From: Ephydatia muelleri
Lineage: Eukaryota; Porifera; Demospongiae; Spongillida; Spongillidae
DNA length: 64,000 nt
Direction of reading: 5' to 3'
Assembly: GCA_013339895.1 (NCBI GenBank)
Contig: JABACO010000026.1
Coordinates: 348,855 to 412,854 of the forward strand
Shown here: one piece after another, positions 38,035 to 61,853 of the stretch
Numbering within the stretch: position 1 is the first letter of the stretch
Layout of the letters: each line of letters opens with the position of its first letter
Made by a program: the position numbers and the translations under genes
Notes under the pieces: generated by a model
The model's database searches: none
Told to the model about the DNA's origin: nothing
What the model saw: the letters and a program-made list of their open reading frames with translations, nothing else

Positions 38035-38959
38035 CACGGTGTGTGTGTACCAGTAAATAAAGCACTTCCTTATAATGATGACCTCGCGTCACCAAGATAT
38101 GTCATCTCTCGCGGTAGTAGAACACCAGCTCCAGTAGATCATGACGTCAAATCACTTGTCGCCAATGAGATGGCCAAAGTGAATGAAAAATGGAGGGAAA
38201 TTGAGTACCCTTGAAATCAAAGTGCAGGCGTTAGAGGCTGATAAAGGGACTTGTACATCAGAGGCCCCAGCAGAGTCTGCAAAAAGGAAAAGACGTACTC
38301 CGTTGTGTCTTCAGGTTTGCCAAGCTAAATTAGCAGTCATTCATTTGCTCAATGCATGCATGCTTTCAATCCAGTAGAGCAGTGTACACAAACTTTTAAA
38401 ATCTTTCGATGAAGGTTCACAACTCAGAACCGAAGAGCCGTAAGCAAGCATGCTTTTGTAAATTCTGCTAAAAGTTTTATTCACATGCATATAGTTTGGA
38501 AAGTCCCCACAACGAAGGAGTTTGTAAGACTTCATCAGGAATAGAAGTACAGTGTAAGTCACATGTTCTGTTCCGATTTATTCAAATAGCTACTGACGAC
38601 CGCCAAAGACGAATAAGCGCGCGAGCAAGGCAGCAAAGGGTACGTTGTGATATAATCATAGCGTTACGAATGTAGTGTCATTAACTAGCTTTGGGAGCGC
38701 CGCAGTAAAGTCCTTCCTTACAAATGAAGAAATGGAGGCATGGAAGTGCATTGCAATTGGCATGATGTCGGAGGAAGAAACTACGGGTGATGGGAAAATA
38801 GAAAGAAGACGGCCTAGCTGGAGATCGGAAGAATACACAATTGGATGGATGAGCTGGATAGACGGGGAACAGACACATGGAAAGTGGCCAGGAAAGAAAG
38901 GATTGATGGATCTCTTCTCCAGTTACAGGCCCCGGCTGGTTTGCAAGCCTGGATGGTGA
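37666..38959 (+). pseudogene. Transposon protein region 2 (within the CACTA-like element)
   Basis: Several short open blocks on the plus strand look like parts of one protein: 37666-37790 (FVDSDEVSPEIGLQNAES), 38049-38210 (VKSLVANEMAKVNEKW), 38205-38310 (LEIKVQALEADKG, coiled-coil-like, then a basic KRKRR patch) and 38675-38956 (MMSEEETTGDGKIERRRPSW). The acidic MSEEE...R-P-x-W-R-S word recurs in transposon accessory proteins. The blocks are in different frames, so either introns or frameshifts separate them. A GT array at about 37889-38036 interrupts the first two. Confidence 0.4.
37889..38036 (+). repeat. Interrupted (GT)n array inside the transposon
   Basis: GT runs broken by GCGTGT and GCCGGT words. 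Confidence 0.9.
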
Positions 38960-39367
38960 AATCCTAGCCGCGAACACTGAGACTTTAATTTGGTGGCATC
39001 TCAGATCATGTGCTCATGCACTGTATTTACATGTACCTGCATATACGTTTTGATTTGATTAATTTTCTTGTCGTACTAAAAATAAGAATATGCGATCGTC
39101 ACAACGCGTCATAAATATGCGGAGTTATACAGAGATAGTTTCGTGTTGCATTCACTCTAAATACACTTGTTGTACGCTTGTTATCATCTCCATACACGGC
39201 GTTATACACAGTTGTTATCCATAAGTTATACACTAGAGTGTAAGACAGTCTCCTTCCACTAGTTATCCGCTGCTGTATACACCGTGTTTACCGCAAGAGT
39301 TAAACGCGTGTAAGCAGAGTGCATACACGCATTCTACACGGTCGGAAAACATTTAATTGGCACAGTG

Positions 39368-39842
39368 TCGTGTCACAAGATGTGGCAGCAATACCACAAT
39401 CAACGAAGATTGAACTTTCAGGACTATACCTATCGTTATGCTTGACACGGCATTAAAAACTCTTGTAAAATCAGGGATATTTGACGATCTGTAGCGCCAT
39501 CATTTCAGCCGGCCGCACTTAGTCTATACGCTATCTAGGTAGTCTTAACCCTCCGCTAACTTATCACGCTTAGCTTTTTCCTAGGAAAATTGGCAGTGGT
39601 CCACTGTTCAGTTCTTTGTGGAGGATATCCAATTGAGGTACTCGGCTTGCGAGCGCTATAGCTAGCGGGCGCTACAGAGTTGAGGCACAAAATTTATACG
39701 ATGCATAGATAAATGGTATGTCTATACTAAAATGGCTGTTACATGTCGGTGCAACAAGTACAGTCCTTATATAGCTCGAAAATACAAAGTGCTTGGTTAG
39801 GTCATGATGCGTGATGTCATCGTTTCAATATTTCGTAGGTCT
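39368..39842. other. Intergenic; nothing recognised
   Basis: No exon or repeat beyond the flanking transposon could be supported. Confidence 0.4.
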
Positions 39843-40215
39843 TATTGTCCAACATTAAATGGGCCGCAAACAGCCGTGTACGGCAAGACCACCACCAAGG
39901 TGTGCTGGAATAGTAACGTAATCGCAACATAGATTGCAATCTGTCCGAATGCAATGTTGCCTACAATGATTTATTGTATAATTAAGTATAAAAGGGTCGA
40001 GCTATTCGGCTTGACCCCTGATATCCGAGGATTCCGTCCCGGATATCAAGAGAAATGCTATACCTCGGTCCATAAACCTACAAAAACTTGACGTTGAGGC
40101 GTGGCAGTTGTCTGCTACAAATCAGTGTAAATCATTGTTGTAGATTGTGTAGTTAATACACTAACTGCAAATTGTAAATGTAAAGCTACATTTGTAGATT
40201 TAATGTTGGACAATA
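39843..40215. mobile_element. MITE-like element with 18-bp terminal inverted repeats
   Basis: TATTGTCCAACATTAAAT at 39843-39860 is repeated in exact inverted form at 40198-40215. The 373-bp interior has no coding capacity and carries a GATATCCG...CGGATATC hairpin near 40020-40047. It is upstream of the GPCR gene. Confidence 0.7.
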
Positions 40216-40932
40216 GAGTAGTTTAGAGATTAATTTTAACCCACGCACATCCTAGTTGGGCGTAGCCCGACCTTCGACTTTTGGCGGAAGGGGTTGCAAG
40301 CCCATCTGATAGTGCATGACCATTAATTGTTGTGGGTACGATAACTTAAACACAAACACCTAGAAAGAGACCACGGTCTGATGGATCTTTGCCCGGGAGT
40401 TGGGGGGATGTGGAGATGAATACTGACCCTGAGCTATTTCCCCAAGGCAATAGGGGGTTTGTGCAGTTAGTTATTGTTGCAATAGCCAGCCACCGTAGTT
40501 TTATGACTCGACTAGGCTCACTTCTCCAACCCCCTTGCAATCGCGTACCAACTGGTGTACGCAAAGAGATGCTGGGGCCATTGTAGTTGGGCGTGGCTCG
40601 ACTACTTCATAGCCCACTAATTGATCACGTGCCATCATAATGCCTAACGATTATGACTACTTGAGCCAAACATAAGCTACTAAACACGTACAGTTCATGA
40701 TGCTAAACCTAAACATCTTTGGCGGACACCTTTCCCTACAAACAATGACTCATTCCCTGTGTAGTCAGGCCTCCACATTGACGTAAAACAAACATAACCT
40801 TAGATGGCTGCATCAGAATTACCGCATTAATTATTTTTAGTGTCTATAAGTACTCCACCCCTTATAATTTAAACTGATTCTGCAATCTGGATGTGCATAT
40901 ACAACGGTGTAAATTATGTACAGGCAAGAGCA
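40216..40932. promoter_or_regulatory. Upstream region of the GPCR gene
   Basis: No exon seen. A TATA-like string (TCTATAAGT) at about 40843-40851 lies 80-90 nt before the chosen start codon and may be the core promoter; this is only a resemblance. Confidence 0.25.
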
Positions 40933-43614
40933 ATGAGGCCATCTATCCTGTGTGGCATCTTGCTGTTTTTGCACGTACATGTACTTGTGGTCCCCGCCTA
41001 CGGAATTACCGAGTACTCCAACGTCAATGACACTAGTCTGATTCTCTCCAACTCCATCGTCCTCCTCGGTGTAATACTCCCCATACACCCCCCGAATGTG
41101 GCCGGAGATGCCAACTGCGGCCGAGTAAGCGGTTCGAACCTGCAACGAGCTGAGGCCATCGCCTTCGCTGTGAGCAAGATCAATTCGGATCCGACCCTCC
41201 TCCTTCCCGCGGGAACGAAGCTCGGCTTCGTCGTACGCGACTCGTGCCTTATGGTCAACAAGGCGCTGGACCTAACCCTCGATTTCATAACTGGCAGCAC
41301 TCCAGTGGGAAACACGTCTTATCGTGCATCGGGAATAATCGGAGAGACGCAAAGCACCATATCGATCAACATGGCTAGTCTTTTACGCCTTTTCCGCATA
41401 CCTCAGGTGAGCCCTTACTCGACAGCGTCGGGGCTCAGTGACAAGACATTGTACGAATACTTCCTCCGCACACCTCCTCCGGATAATTATCAATCAGCAG
41501 CCTTGGTCGACCTGGTCGAATTTTTCAATTGGAGTTACATCATCACAATCAATTCTGGAGACACGTATGGTCGCGACGGAATAAATCAGTTCAACAAAAT
41601 TCTTAGCAGTCGAAATGGAACTCGTTGCATAGCGGCGAATATGGAGATACCATTTCCCACTCCGACCCAGAGCGATTTCGACAAAGCAGCTGCCAGGTTT
41701 GTGGAACCAATGGTTGTTAATGCGTCGGCAGTGGTCCTATTTGGACACACGTCTATTGCCAAAGGCTTGCTGGATGCGCTGATGAGGCAGAATGTTACCA
41801 GGAGGTTGTTCTGGGTCGGCAGTGACTCGTGGGGTGTCGGTTTGGACGGAATCTACCCAATGCTACTGGGCAATCAGATCAGCGTGGTGCCTAAAACGAA
41901 CCCAAGTGTGGAGTTTGACCGCTATTTTAAAAGTCTTCACATTTCCAACCACACTTCTAATCCTTGGTTTGCTGAATATTGGCAGAACACTTTTAACTGC
42001 TCCCTTTCAAATGTGACCGGTGATCCTCGAAAACTCTGTGACACAGCTAATCAGCAAATTTCATCAGCGGCAGGTTATGTCCAAGAATCCTTTATACCAT
42101 TAACCATAGATGCTGTGATGGCTTTTGCATATGCCATTCGCGACCTTCAAAAGAGTGCATGCAATGGAAGCGGTCTTCTGTGCAGTGGCATATTAGACTC
42201 CCAATCCCGAAACTACATTCCTGGGGAGTTGCTCAAGCCCTATTTGTTTAATGCAACCTTTCCAAGTCAATCAGGAGGCAACTTTTCCTTTGATATGAAT
42301 GGAGACCCTTCGAGAGTCTCATACACAATTAATAATCTTCAGTTACAAAATGGCAGTTACAGTTATGTGCCTGTGGGAACGTGGAGCAATGCCAATCCAT
42401 CCTCTCCTTTAAACTTCACTCAGTCGGTTGTATGGAACAATAAACAGGGCTCCACACTATCTCAATGCAGCGACCCTTGTCAGGCTGGGCAGTATCGCCT
42501 GTACAGCTCCAATTGCTGCTGGAGGTGTGTGGATTGCAGCGGGGGAAAGGACTACAGTGACGGCATAGTGTGTGGCACATGTGAAGAGAGCTTTGCCCCG
42601 AACCAATTCAGAAACGGGTGCACACCGATACAACCAACATATTATCACAGTGCAATCCCTGCAGCTATCGTGATCCTCACCATTACTTGCATCGGTATCG
42701 TGACAACTATTTGCGTCATCGTCATTTTTATCGTCCACTTCACCAACAAGATTATCAAGGCAGCTGGTCGGGAGCTAACGTCTTTTCTGTTTGCCGGTAT
42801 ACTTCTGTCCTATATTGTTCCCTTTCTGTTTGTCATCAAGCCCTCTGCTGTCATCTGTGGTATCCGATGGGTTGGAGTAGGTTTAGGTTTTGCAATAAGC
42901 TTCAGTGCTTTACTGATAAGAACAATCCGGATACACCGAATATTTAACCGCCCTATGTCCACCAAGCCACCCTTATTTGTGGGTTCCATCAGCCAGTCAG
43001 TGTTCACACTGATCCTGGTAGGAGTCCAGGTGGTAATCATGGTCGTGTGGCTGGCGGTGGAGCGTCCGGGGGTGAAGTACGTGTATGGCACTACCACTGG
43101 AGAAGTTCTGTGCAGCCAGTCTCCATACTCCTCCTTCACCGTAATTGTTGGATACAACTGTTTGCTGCTTATTGCGACCACTTACTATGCATTCCGCACC
43201 AGAAACGTCCCCAAGAACTTCAATGAGACCAAGTTCATCAACCTGACTGTGTATTCTCTGGTGATCATCTGGGTGGTGCTTCTGCCCACTTACTTTGGGA
43301 CAGCTGGTCTTGGTAACCTGTACTGGACCACCTCACTGTTGCTCACTATAGTACTGAGCGCCAGTGTTGTCCTCGGGGCAACCCTCATCCCGAGACTTGT
43401 CTACCTGTTCAGAAATTTATACGGAGATTTGAAGAGCACAGAAACAACTGTTCCAGCGGGTGAGATGCATGGAATGGGGGATTTAAGAAAAAGTGAACAT
43501 TTTGCTTCCAAAGGACGAGTGTCTCATGCGCTAGAGAATGGTTTTCATGACCAGGAAAAGATGCTTTGTGATTCAAGTACTCAAACTGAAACTGAACAAA
43601 AGGACCCCCACTGA
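40933..43614 (+). CDS. Family C GPCR, metabotropic glutamate receptor-like, intronless
   Basis: A single exon of 893 aa. I chose the ATG at 40933, in frame 14 codons after an earlier one at 40891, because it starts directly at a signal peptide (MRPSILCGILLFLHVHVLV). Residues of about 25-490 form a Venus-flytrap ligand-binding domain with NLQRAEAIAFAVSKIN, SVYST-like VSPYSTASGLSDK and the NWSYIITINSGDTYGRDG strand; many N-glycosylation sequons are present. Residues of about 510-565 are the Cys-rich domain (CSDPCQAGQYR, CCWRCVDC). Residues of about 575-826 hold seven membrane segments, followed by a 67-residue cytosolic tail. The Ser/Thr of YSTAS match the positions that hold the amino acid in glutamate receptors, but the ligand is not certain. 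Lack of introns among intron-rich neighbours suggests origin by retroposition, or the tandem single-exon GPCR families common in sponges. Confidence 0.93.
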   Translation: MRPSILCGILLFLHVHVLVVPAYGITEYSNVNDTSLILSNSIVLLGVILPIHPPNVAGDANCGRVSGSNLQRAEAIAFAVSKINSDPTLLLPAGTKLGFVVRDSCLMVNKALDLTLDFITGSTPVGNTSYRASGIIGETQSTISINMASLLRLFRIPQVSPYSTASGLSDKTLYEYFLRTPPPDNYQSAALVDLVEFFNWSYIITINSGDTYGRDGINQFNKILSSRNGTRCIAANMEIPFPTPTQSDFDKAAARFVEPMVVNASAVVLFGHTSIAKGLLDALMRQNVTRRLFWVGSDSWGVGLDGIYPMLLGNQISVVPKTNPSVEFDRYFKSLHISNHTSNPWFAEYWQNTFNCSLSNVTGDPRKLCDTANQQISSAAGYVQESFIPLTIDAVMAFAYAIRDLQKSACNGSGLLCSGILDSQSRNYIPGELLKPYLFNATFPSQSGGNFSFDMNGDPSRVSYTINNLQLQNGSYSYVPVGTWSNANPSSPLNFTQSVVWNNKQGSTLSQCSDPCQAGQYRLYSSNCCWRCVDCSGGKDYSDGIVCGTCEESFAPNQFRNGCTPIQPTYYHSAIPAAIVILTITCIGIVTTICVIVIFIVHFTNKIIKAAGRELTSFLFAGILLSYIVPFLFVIKPSAVICGIRWVGVGLGFAISFSALLIRTIRIHRIFNRPMSTKPPLFVGSISQSVFTLILVGVQVVIMVVWLAVERPGVKYVYGTTTGEVLCSQSPYSSFTVIVGYNCLLLIATTYYAFRTRNVPKNFNETKFINLTVYSLVIIWVVLLPTYFGTAGLGNLYWTTSLLLTIVLSASVVLGATLIPRLVYLFRNLYGDLKSTETTVPAGEMHGMGDLRKSEHFASKGRVSHALENGFHDQEKMLCDSSTQTETEQKDPH

Positions 43615-43806
43615 TAAAGTTATAACAATTGGTTTATTGTGCGCTTATAATTTTATGTGTGTGATTATTCTTGGTAACGGAATGGCTATTATATTGTCAG
43701 CATTAGAATATGGATGTTTGTGCATTCAAGTCCAACTGTTTAGGTCTGTTTATGCTGCTGTGGTGTTCATACATTGGAAGTGCATTGGGCCCAGGAATGC
43801 ACATTC

Positions 43807-43812
43807 AATAAA
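43807..43812 (+). terminator. Poly(A) signal AATAAA of the GPCR gene
   Basis: AATAAA about 190 nt after the stop codon at 43612-43614. Confidence 0.5.
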
Positions 43813-43825
43813 GGAAGTCAAAATG

Positions 43826-43925
43826 GCACACACACTCACGCACACACACAAGCACACGCATAAGCACACGCACAAGCACACGCACACACACAAGCACACA
43901 CACATGCACACACACGCACACACAC
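43826..43925 (+). repeat. Interrupted (CA)n array 3' of the GPCR
   Basis: CA runs interrupted by AAGCACACG units of about 10 bp. Confidence 0.9.
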
Positions 43926-43989
43926 ATTTTCCCAATTCTCCTACTGCTGCTATTCTCTCTGTGCTCCTTAATAAAATAATTACTGTTCA

Positions 43990-46100
43990 ACAATCTCAGG
44001 GAGAAATACCATTGTTTAGTTATATTGCCAATAACACAACTCTACATTCATACTATCCAATACATTGCTGGTGGCTTCAAAAGAAACAAAACTTGTATGC
44101 AAATGTCAAACTGCACCATTTGTACATGCACAGCATATGTTAATGAATTTAAATATTGTAGGCACATAGGGATGGTCCTATCAGCACTTCTGGAGAGCAA
44201 TATACACAGACAGATTAACTTTTTACAAATGCTGCCAGTTCTAGTGATGTCATCGGTCCTAATAATAGAGCCTCGATTGTGAAATTATGATGCAATTGCG
44301 ATACAGTTGTAGTGTTGTCTATGCATTTAAAGACATGCAACTCTGATTGCTGCTATGTCTCAACCACATTCCAAAATGCCCTTAACTCACTTTAGAGCTG
44401 TTATGGCTAAAAGATCAGCTAACAAATTAAATCCCTGCATGCAAAAAGAATTATGTCTCATATCAAAGCACCTGCAGGATTTGGTTCTTAATTTTATGCA
44501 TCACAACAGTATTACACCAATGTTTTAATGTTACTATGGTTATGTAATGCAAATACAGCCATCACTCTCCCTGAAATCGCTTTCAATTCTTAAATAACGT
44601 GAATGTAATGCTCTAGGGATGTATCGATTGTCATCATATACTCTTAGTGAGATATTCTATACTTCTAAACAGCCAGTCAATTCTTTTCCCATGACCTCTT
44701 CTGAATTATAGAGACAGCGAACAACACAGAGCTATTGGGTGGACTACTTCAGGGATCAGCTGCAGGAGCAATGCTTGTGTGTATAGACGACAGGTCCATC
44801 ACTATTCCAGCTTGAAGCGTCAAGGATGCAACACCTATACCCGCAATAACCATTAATGTTTCCTCACATGCACACAATTCATGATGCACTTTGCACTGTC
44901 ATACTATTGCCTTTGAGGTCGTTCATCAAACACAGGTATGCTGGGCTGCTGCTGAACAGCTTTAGCGTTAGGAGTTGTGCTGGACCATTGAAGGATGATG
45001 TGCCACCAGTGGAGTTGATCAAGGCCTTGACATCCAATGACCCTTGACCAATGAATAGAGTCTGTGGCAAAGCCTGCTGATAGGATGTGTGGGCGGTCAG
45101 CCAAATGTGCCTGACCAACTCCTGCACCAACCCAGTAACTGACCTTTGATTAGTGTTCTGTGCAGCATCCATAATTTTCCTGGCTCATCAGATGATGCCT
45201 TCACCACAATATTCCAGTTATCAATTATGCTGGATACAATATGATAATCAACAAAACACATCCTAATATTAATAGCTACAGAAAGCATTGTGTTGTTGCA
45301 CGTTACCTAATGACATGAATACACGTGTTTTTGTTGTGGGCTTTCCATTGTACCAATCTGTGAGAGATACAAATGAGCAGTGATCCCCTAAGGTTGGGTA
45401 CAATATACTGTATATACATTGTGGGAGATGTTTTTCCTTTTGTGCACTGTAGCATTTTATTGCCATACAATCTAGAGTACCTAAAATAGGTTTATGTACA
45501 TCATTCCATTTCTGCTGTGATTGGATTTCATTGGATTTCAAATGTGATTATTTCATAGGAATGCGCCTACAATCGATTGTTTGCTCCCACAAAAGCCATG
45601 GGCTGATGGTGTTGGGGTCTAATATCAGCACCAACATATTCAGTGACGCTATGCTAGTACTCACTGTTTCCTAAGCATGAGCACAGCTGTTTTGTTGATC
45701 CAAAAACATACACAACCTTGTCCAAAAAGATTTGCATGAGGAAGTTAAATAACTGAAAGAAGGGGAACAGTTCTGCTACTTTGCATTGTATGAAAATTAG
45801 CTAGTGGCTACAAGGCTGACTGCCTCATTTGATTTCATTCTTATTTGCAAGAACAGAACCTTGTGAACAGATGCACCAACAATAGTGTGTAGATGAAATT
45901 AAATAAAATGATAGACATGACCACATTTTTCCTATTGCATTCGCACACCCACACACACAGACACACAAACATATGCACAATGTTAATGTTCACATACATC
46001 CCCTGAGTCCCCATAGTGTACGTGTCTGCCTTCGGACACCACATTAAATTTGGCTCCATTTGTGCATAAACAGTGATGAAAACAACAAACACATAGTTAT
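43990..46100 (-). pseudogene. Broken tandem duplicate of the 3' end of the WD40 gene
   Basis: Exon-like blocks match the last exons of the intact gene at 47.8-49.0 kb, in the same order and strand. About 45474-45409 reads TLDCMAIKCYSAQKE against TLIVWAIKDYC. About 45218-45130 reads IDNWNIVVKASSDEPGKLW against IDNWNILVTASSESSAKLW. About 45115-44920 reads LTAHTSYQQALPQTLFIGQG against LTAHTSYQQSLPHTLFIGQG. A 19-nt deletion just after the acceptor of the last block (near 45098-45105) shifts the frame and creates a stop. Non-coding flanks are duplicated too: 44040-44140 resembles 47350-47460, and 45800-45900 resembles 49060-49160. The offset between copies is about 3.1-3.3 kb. Confidence 0.85.
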
Positions 46101-47797
46101 TAATATTAATATTGAATTAAGAGAACTACAGTTTATTAGCATATATAATAGTTATCACCAAATAGTAATTTGGGTATTCTCATACCATTAAAAACTGAAC
46201 TCTTTACAAGCTACCACAATTGTTACATCCATTTAGTCTACCAGAAAGACATGGTGGTTGGGATTAGGAGTGCTGTGCAGACGGCACCTTTCCTCTTAAC
46301 TTTGGCTGCTGCTTCTTCCACATTTTCCCGCCAAATGTTTCTGGAACAGTTCAGTGACGCAGTTACTCAGTTTGGATTTAGCTGTTGCATTTTTGGACTT
46401 AAATCTCTCCCAGAAGGTAGTACTTTCCATCATCAAAGGTCATAGCACTTGCTAACAGAGGGCTATTACTTTTCGGCTTGATGCATTTCTATTATCACTG
46501 TTGGATCTCCGTATGGACCTTTCAGATTACTATCTGCCAATGCCTGGATGGGGAATTATGCCTGCATCACTTTTATCACCACTGCGGTTCTGAGGTCACT
46601 GCCCTTGCCAGTTACACAAGGTGTAAAGCACATAGGATTTTGAAATCTTTCACAAGGTGTTAGCAGCAGCTATGATCCCTGACTAGGACCTTGTGGATTG
46701 TCTTGTTCAGATGGTAAAATACCTGACGGTGTGATCGTAATACCGTAAAATCACGGTGTGCTTCTTATATGGGACAAAACTTGTATGGACAAATATAGAG
46801 TAAACTTGCCTCATCAGCAGATGCTGATTAAGGTGATAAAAGAGAGTCTGACAAATACAGATATGCGTAGGTACATGTACACTACACTACATTGCAGTTG
46901 TAAATTCCACTATTCATGAAGGAAGTACGTTATTTTAGGCAGCCCAGGATGCTCAGGATAGCACATTCAATGGACCTAGTGAATGGATATCTGCTGGCAC
47001 ACCTTAAATGCATCGACTCAAACCTTCAACTGAAGCTTGCACATAATAATTGCTGTGTGATTCAAATGCAAGAAGCATACCTGTTACGTAATAATAATAT
47101 GGATATGTGAGTCATAACATCTGGACACCCATAAACATGTGCATTCCATGATTCAGTTAGGCCCATGCTCTTGTTTACCATGTTGGGTGGACTGTAATAT
47201 GTGAGTGTTAGTGCATAAATCAGGAATATGTTTAAGTTTAGTTGCAATTTATTTAGCAGCCTTCACTGATTGTCCTGTGTTTCAACCTTGTTATTAAGAA
47301 TTCTTCTACAACTTTCAGGGAATAGAAGTGCCATTTATTTAAGGTACTGCTGCATAAAATCCCATCATCCAATACATCCTTGGTGGCTTCAAAACGACCA
47401 TGCATAAAAAAAGGTAGACAAAGCTTAAAATGCACAATGTGCACATGCACAGAAGTATGATTGAAAGTTGAATTCATGGTCCCCATCAGTAGTTGGTCCT
47501 GCTGGTGTCTTGCAGTGCTTGGCATGGGAGTGAAGAGTACACACCATGACGTCCACTAGACACACCGGCTGCAGCAGACCTCAGGTGTCTCAGCCTGCAA
47601 AGGTTCAGTGTTTGAAGCCATGCAATATGCACACAGGGCAAACAAACCGTTTTCCAACGCTGCCTGTTCTGATTGTGTCATTGGTCCTGTACAAAGAGAA
47701 TCCAAAGTAAAATGAAACAATTCAGCTGTAGTGTCTGTAAAGGCGTGCAATTATTTGCTGCTACGTCTAATGAACTGAGCAACACTCCAATATTCAC
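46101..47797. other. Interval between the duplicates; unassigned
   Basis: The part after about 47300 belongs to the duplicated segment (matches about 44000-44450). The stretch 46250-46700 has the base composition of old coding sequence but shows no recognisable motif on either strand. Confidence 0.4.
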
Positions 47798-60654
<12,857 letters not shown>

Positions 60655-60749
60655 CTCTTCCAGCTACATTCAGACCCGCCCCCTAATTAAACAAAACGCT
60701 ATAGTCTTGTCCCCAGACTGATCTACCTCATTATTACCGATTCATTATT

Positions 60750-60992
60750 TGGGATCGTATCCGCGAAAAGGGACCTAACGCATGTTTGTTTGTTTTTCCA
60801 ATATTCTAAAAGTCTGAAATGTCCTCTACACATTGCTTCTTAGGCACCGAGAACCAGAGTATCTGTCATGGAGTTCTAAGACTTTGAAATTTAAATTAGC
60901 CATACATTTCAACGCAAGCCTTACATTTCTATTGCGCGCACTGGAAAATGTATGCACTAGGCGCTAGGTTCCTCTTCGCGTAAACGATCCCA
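60750..60992 (+). mobile_element. MITE copy d, full length 243 bp
   Basis: Terminal inverted repeats of about 32 bp at 60750-60781 (TGGGATCGTATCCGCGAAAA) and 60961-60992 (ending CGCGTAAACGATCCCA). The interior shares CTGAAATGTCCTCTACACAT with copy c. It lies about 100 bp upstream of the WD40 gene start. Confidence 0.9.
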
Positions 60993-61238
60993 TCTATGAT
61001 ATGAATGGTAGCCACGCACCATCGACCACTTGCATGAGCCCAAAAAATGATAATTAAATTTATGAAACAATAATTTTCATTTGAACAGCTTACCAGAAAC
61101 TAAAACGAAGTGACCTTACATGTTGCAGGGCTGGGTACTGGACATATTTGTACTCGCAACCTTTAGAGGTTGAAACGGATGTGTGTTCCTTGCATGCCTG
61201 CCTGAGTTTAGTTGTTTCACCCTTGGCCGCATATGCTC

Positions 61239-61458
61239 CACTCTAGAGTGAGGCCACCATCCTGCCTCTCACGACCTCTGAGTGAGGCCACCATCCTCCC
61301 TCTCAGGACCTCTGAGTGAGGCCACCATCCTGCCTCTCAGGACCTCTGAGTGAGGCCACCATCCTCCCTCTCAGGACCTCTGAGTGAGGCCACCATCTTG
61401 CCTCTCAGGACCTCTGAGTGAGGCCACCATCCTCCTTCTCAGGACCTCTGAGTGAGGC
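61239..61458 (+). repeat. 34-bp minisatellite, about 6.4 copies
   Basis: Units containing GAGTGAGGCCACCATCCT and CCTCTCAGGACCTCT, with few substitutions. Located between the WD40 gene start and the 3' end of the second V-ATPase gene. Confidence 0.95.
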
Positions 61459-61853
61459 CACATGCACCTTGATATGATGGGAAGAGAACGCATCAATCAG
61501 GTGTCTTCCCCAAGAGTGATCATCATAAGAACCTTTCCTGGTACAGTGCTGAGCTCTCTTATACACCAAGGCGTTGTACCCAAAGACAATAACATTGATC
61601 ACTCTTTGGGAGACACAGGATTACTGCAATCTCTATCCGCTGTGCTGCTGCAATCAGCTGGGCGGCCAAACACATGTGCATCATTAAAACACTACTGACA
61701 CCAGTGTATTACTATAAGACTAATTTTTAACACCAAAAAAAAAAGCTTCCACTATAAGTAATCCAAAAATGTGCCTACATAACAGTGTCACAGTAACGTT
61801 TTAGTTATCTACCCTTGTACTGTACATACACATCCATTGCTATTACAATGTTT
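61459..61853. other. 3' flank of the second V-ATPase gene; nothing else recognised
   Basis: No coding exon seen; contains a short inverted pair of GATCACTCTTTGGG-type sequence near 61500-61610. Confidence 0.4.

Larger units (their letters stand above)
36560..39367. mobile_element. CACTA/EnSpm-like DNA transposon, 2.8 kb, with 3-bp TSD
   Basis: The left end reads CACCATGCCAAATTGAAATT and the right end, inverted, CACTGTGCCAATTAAATG; these align as degenerate terminal inverted repeats. The trinucleotide TCG flanks both ends (36557-36559 and 39368-39370), matching the 3-bp target-site duplication of CACTA elements. Inside each end is a cluster of short words in both orientations (GTTATACAC / GTGTATAAC and ACACGTGTT types) at about 36590-36800 and 39150-39340, resembling the subterminal repeats of this superfamily. 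Two divergent open regions lie between. The terminal repeats are imperfect, so the copy is old or non-autonomous. Confidence 0.6.

Noticed and set aside
40240..40620. Possible tRNA or small RNA (GGGCGTAGCCCGAC and GGGCGTGGCTCGAC words)
   Set aside because: No cloverleaf with a proper anticodon and TPsiC arm could be drawn.
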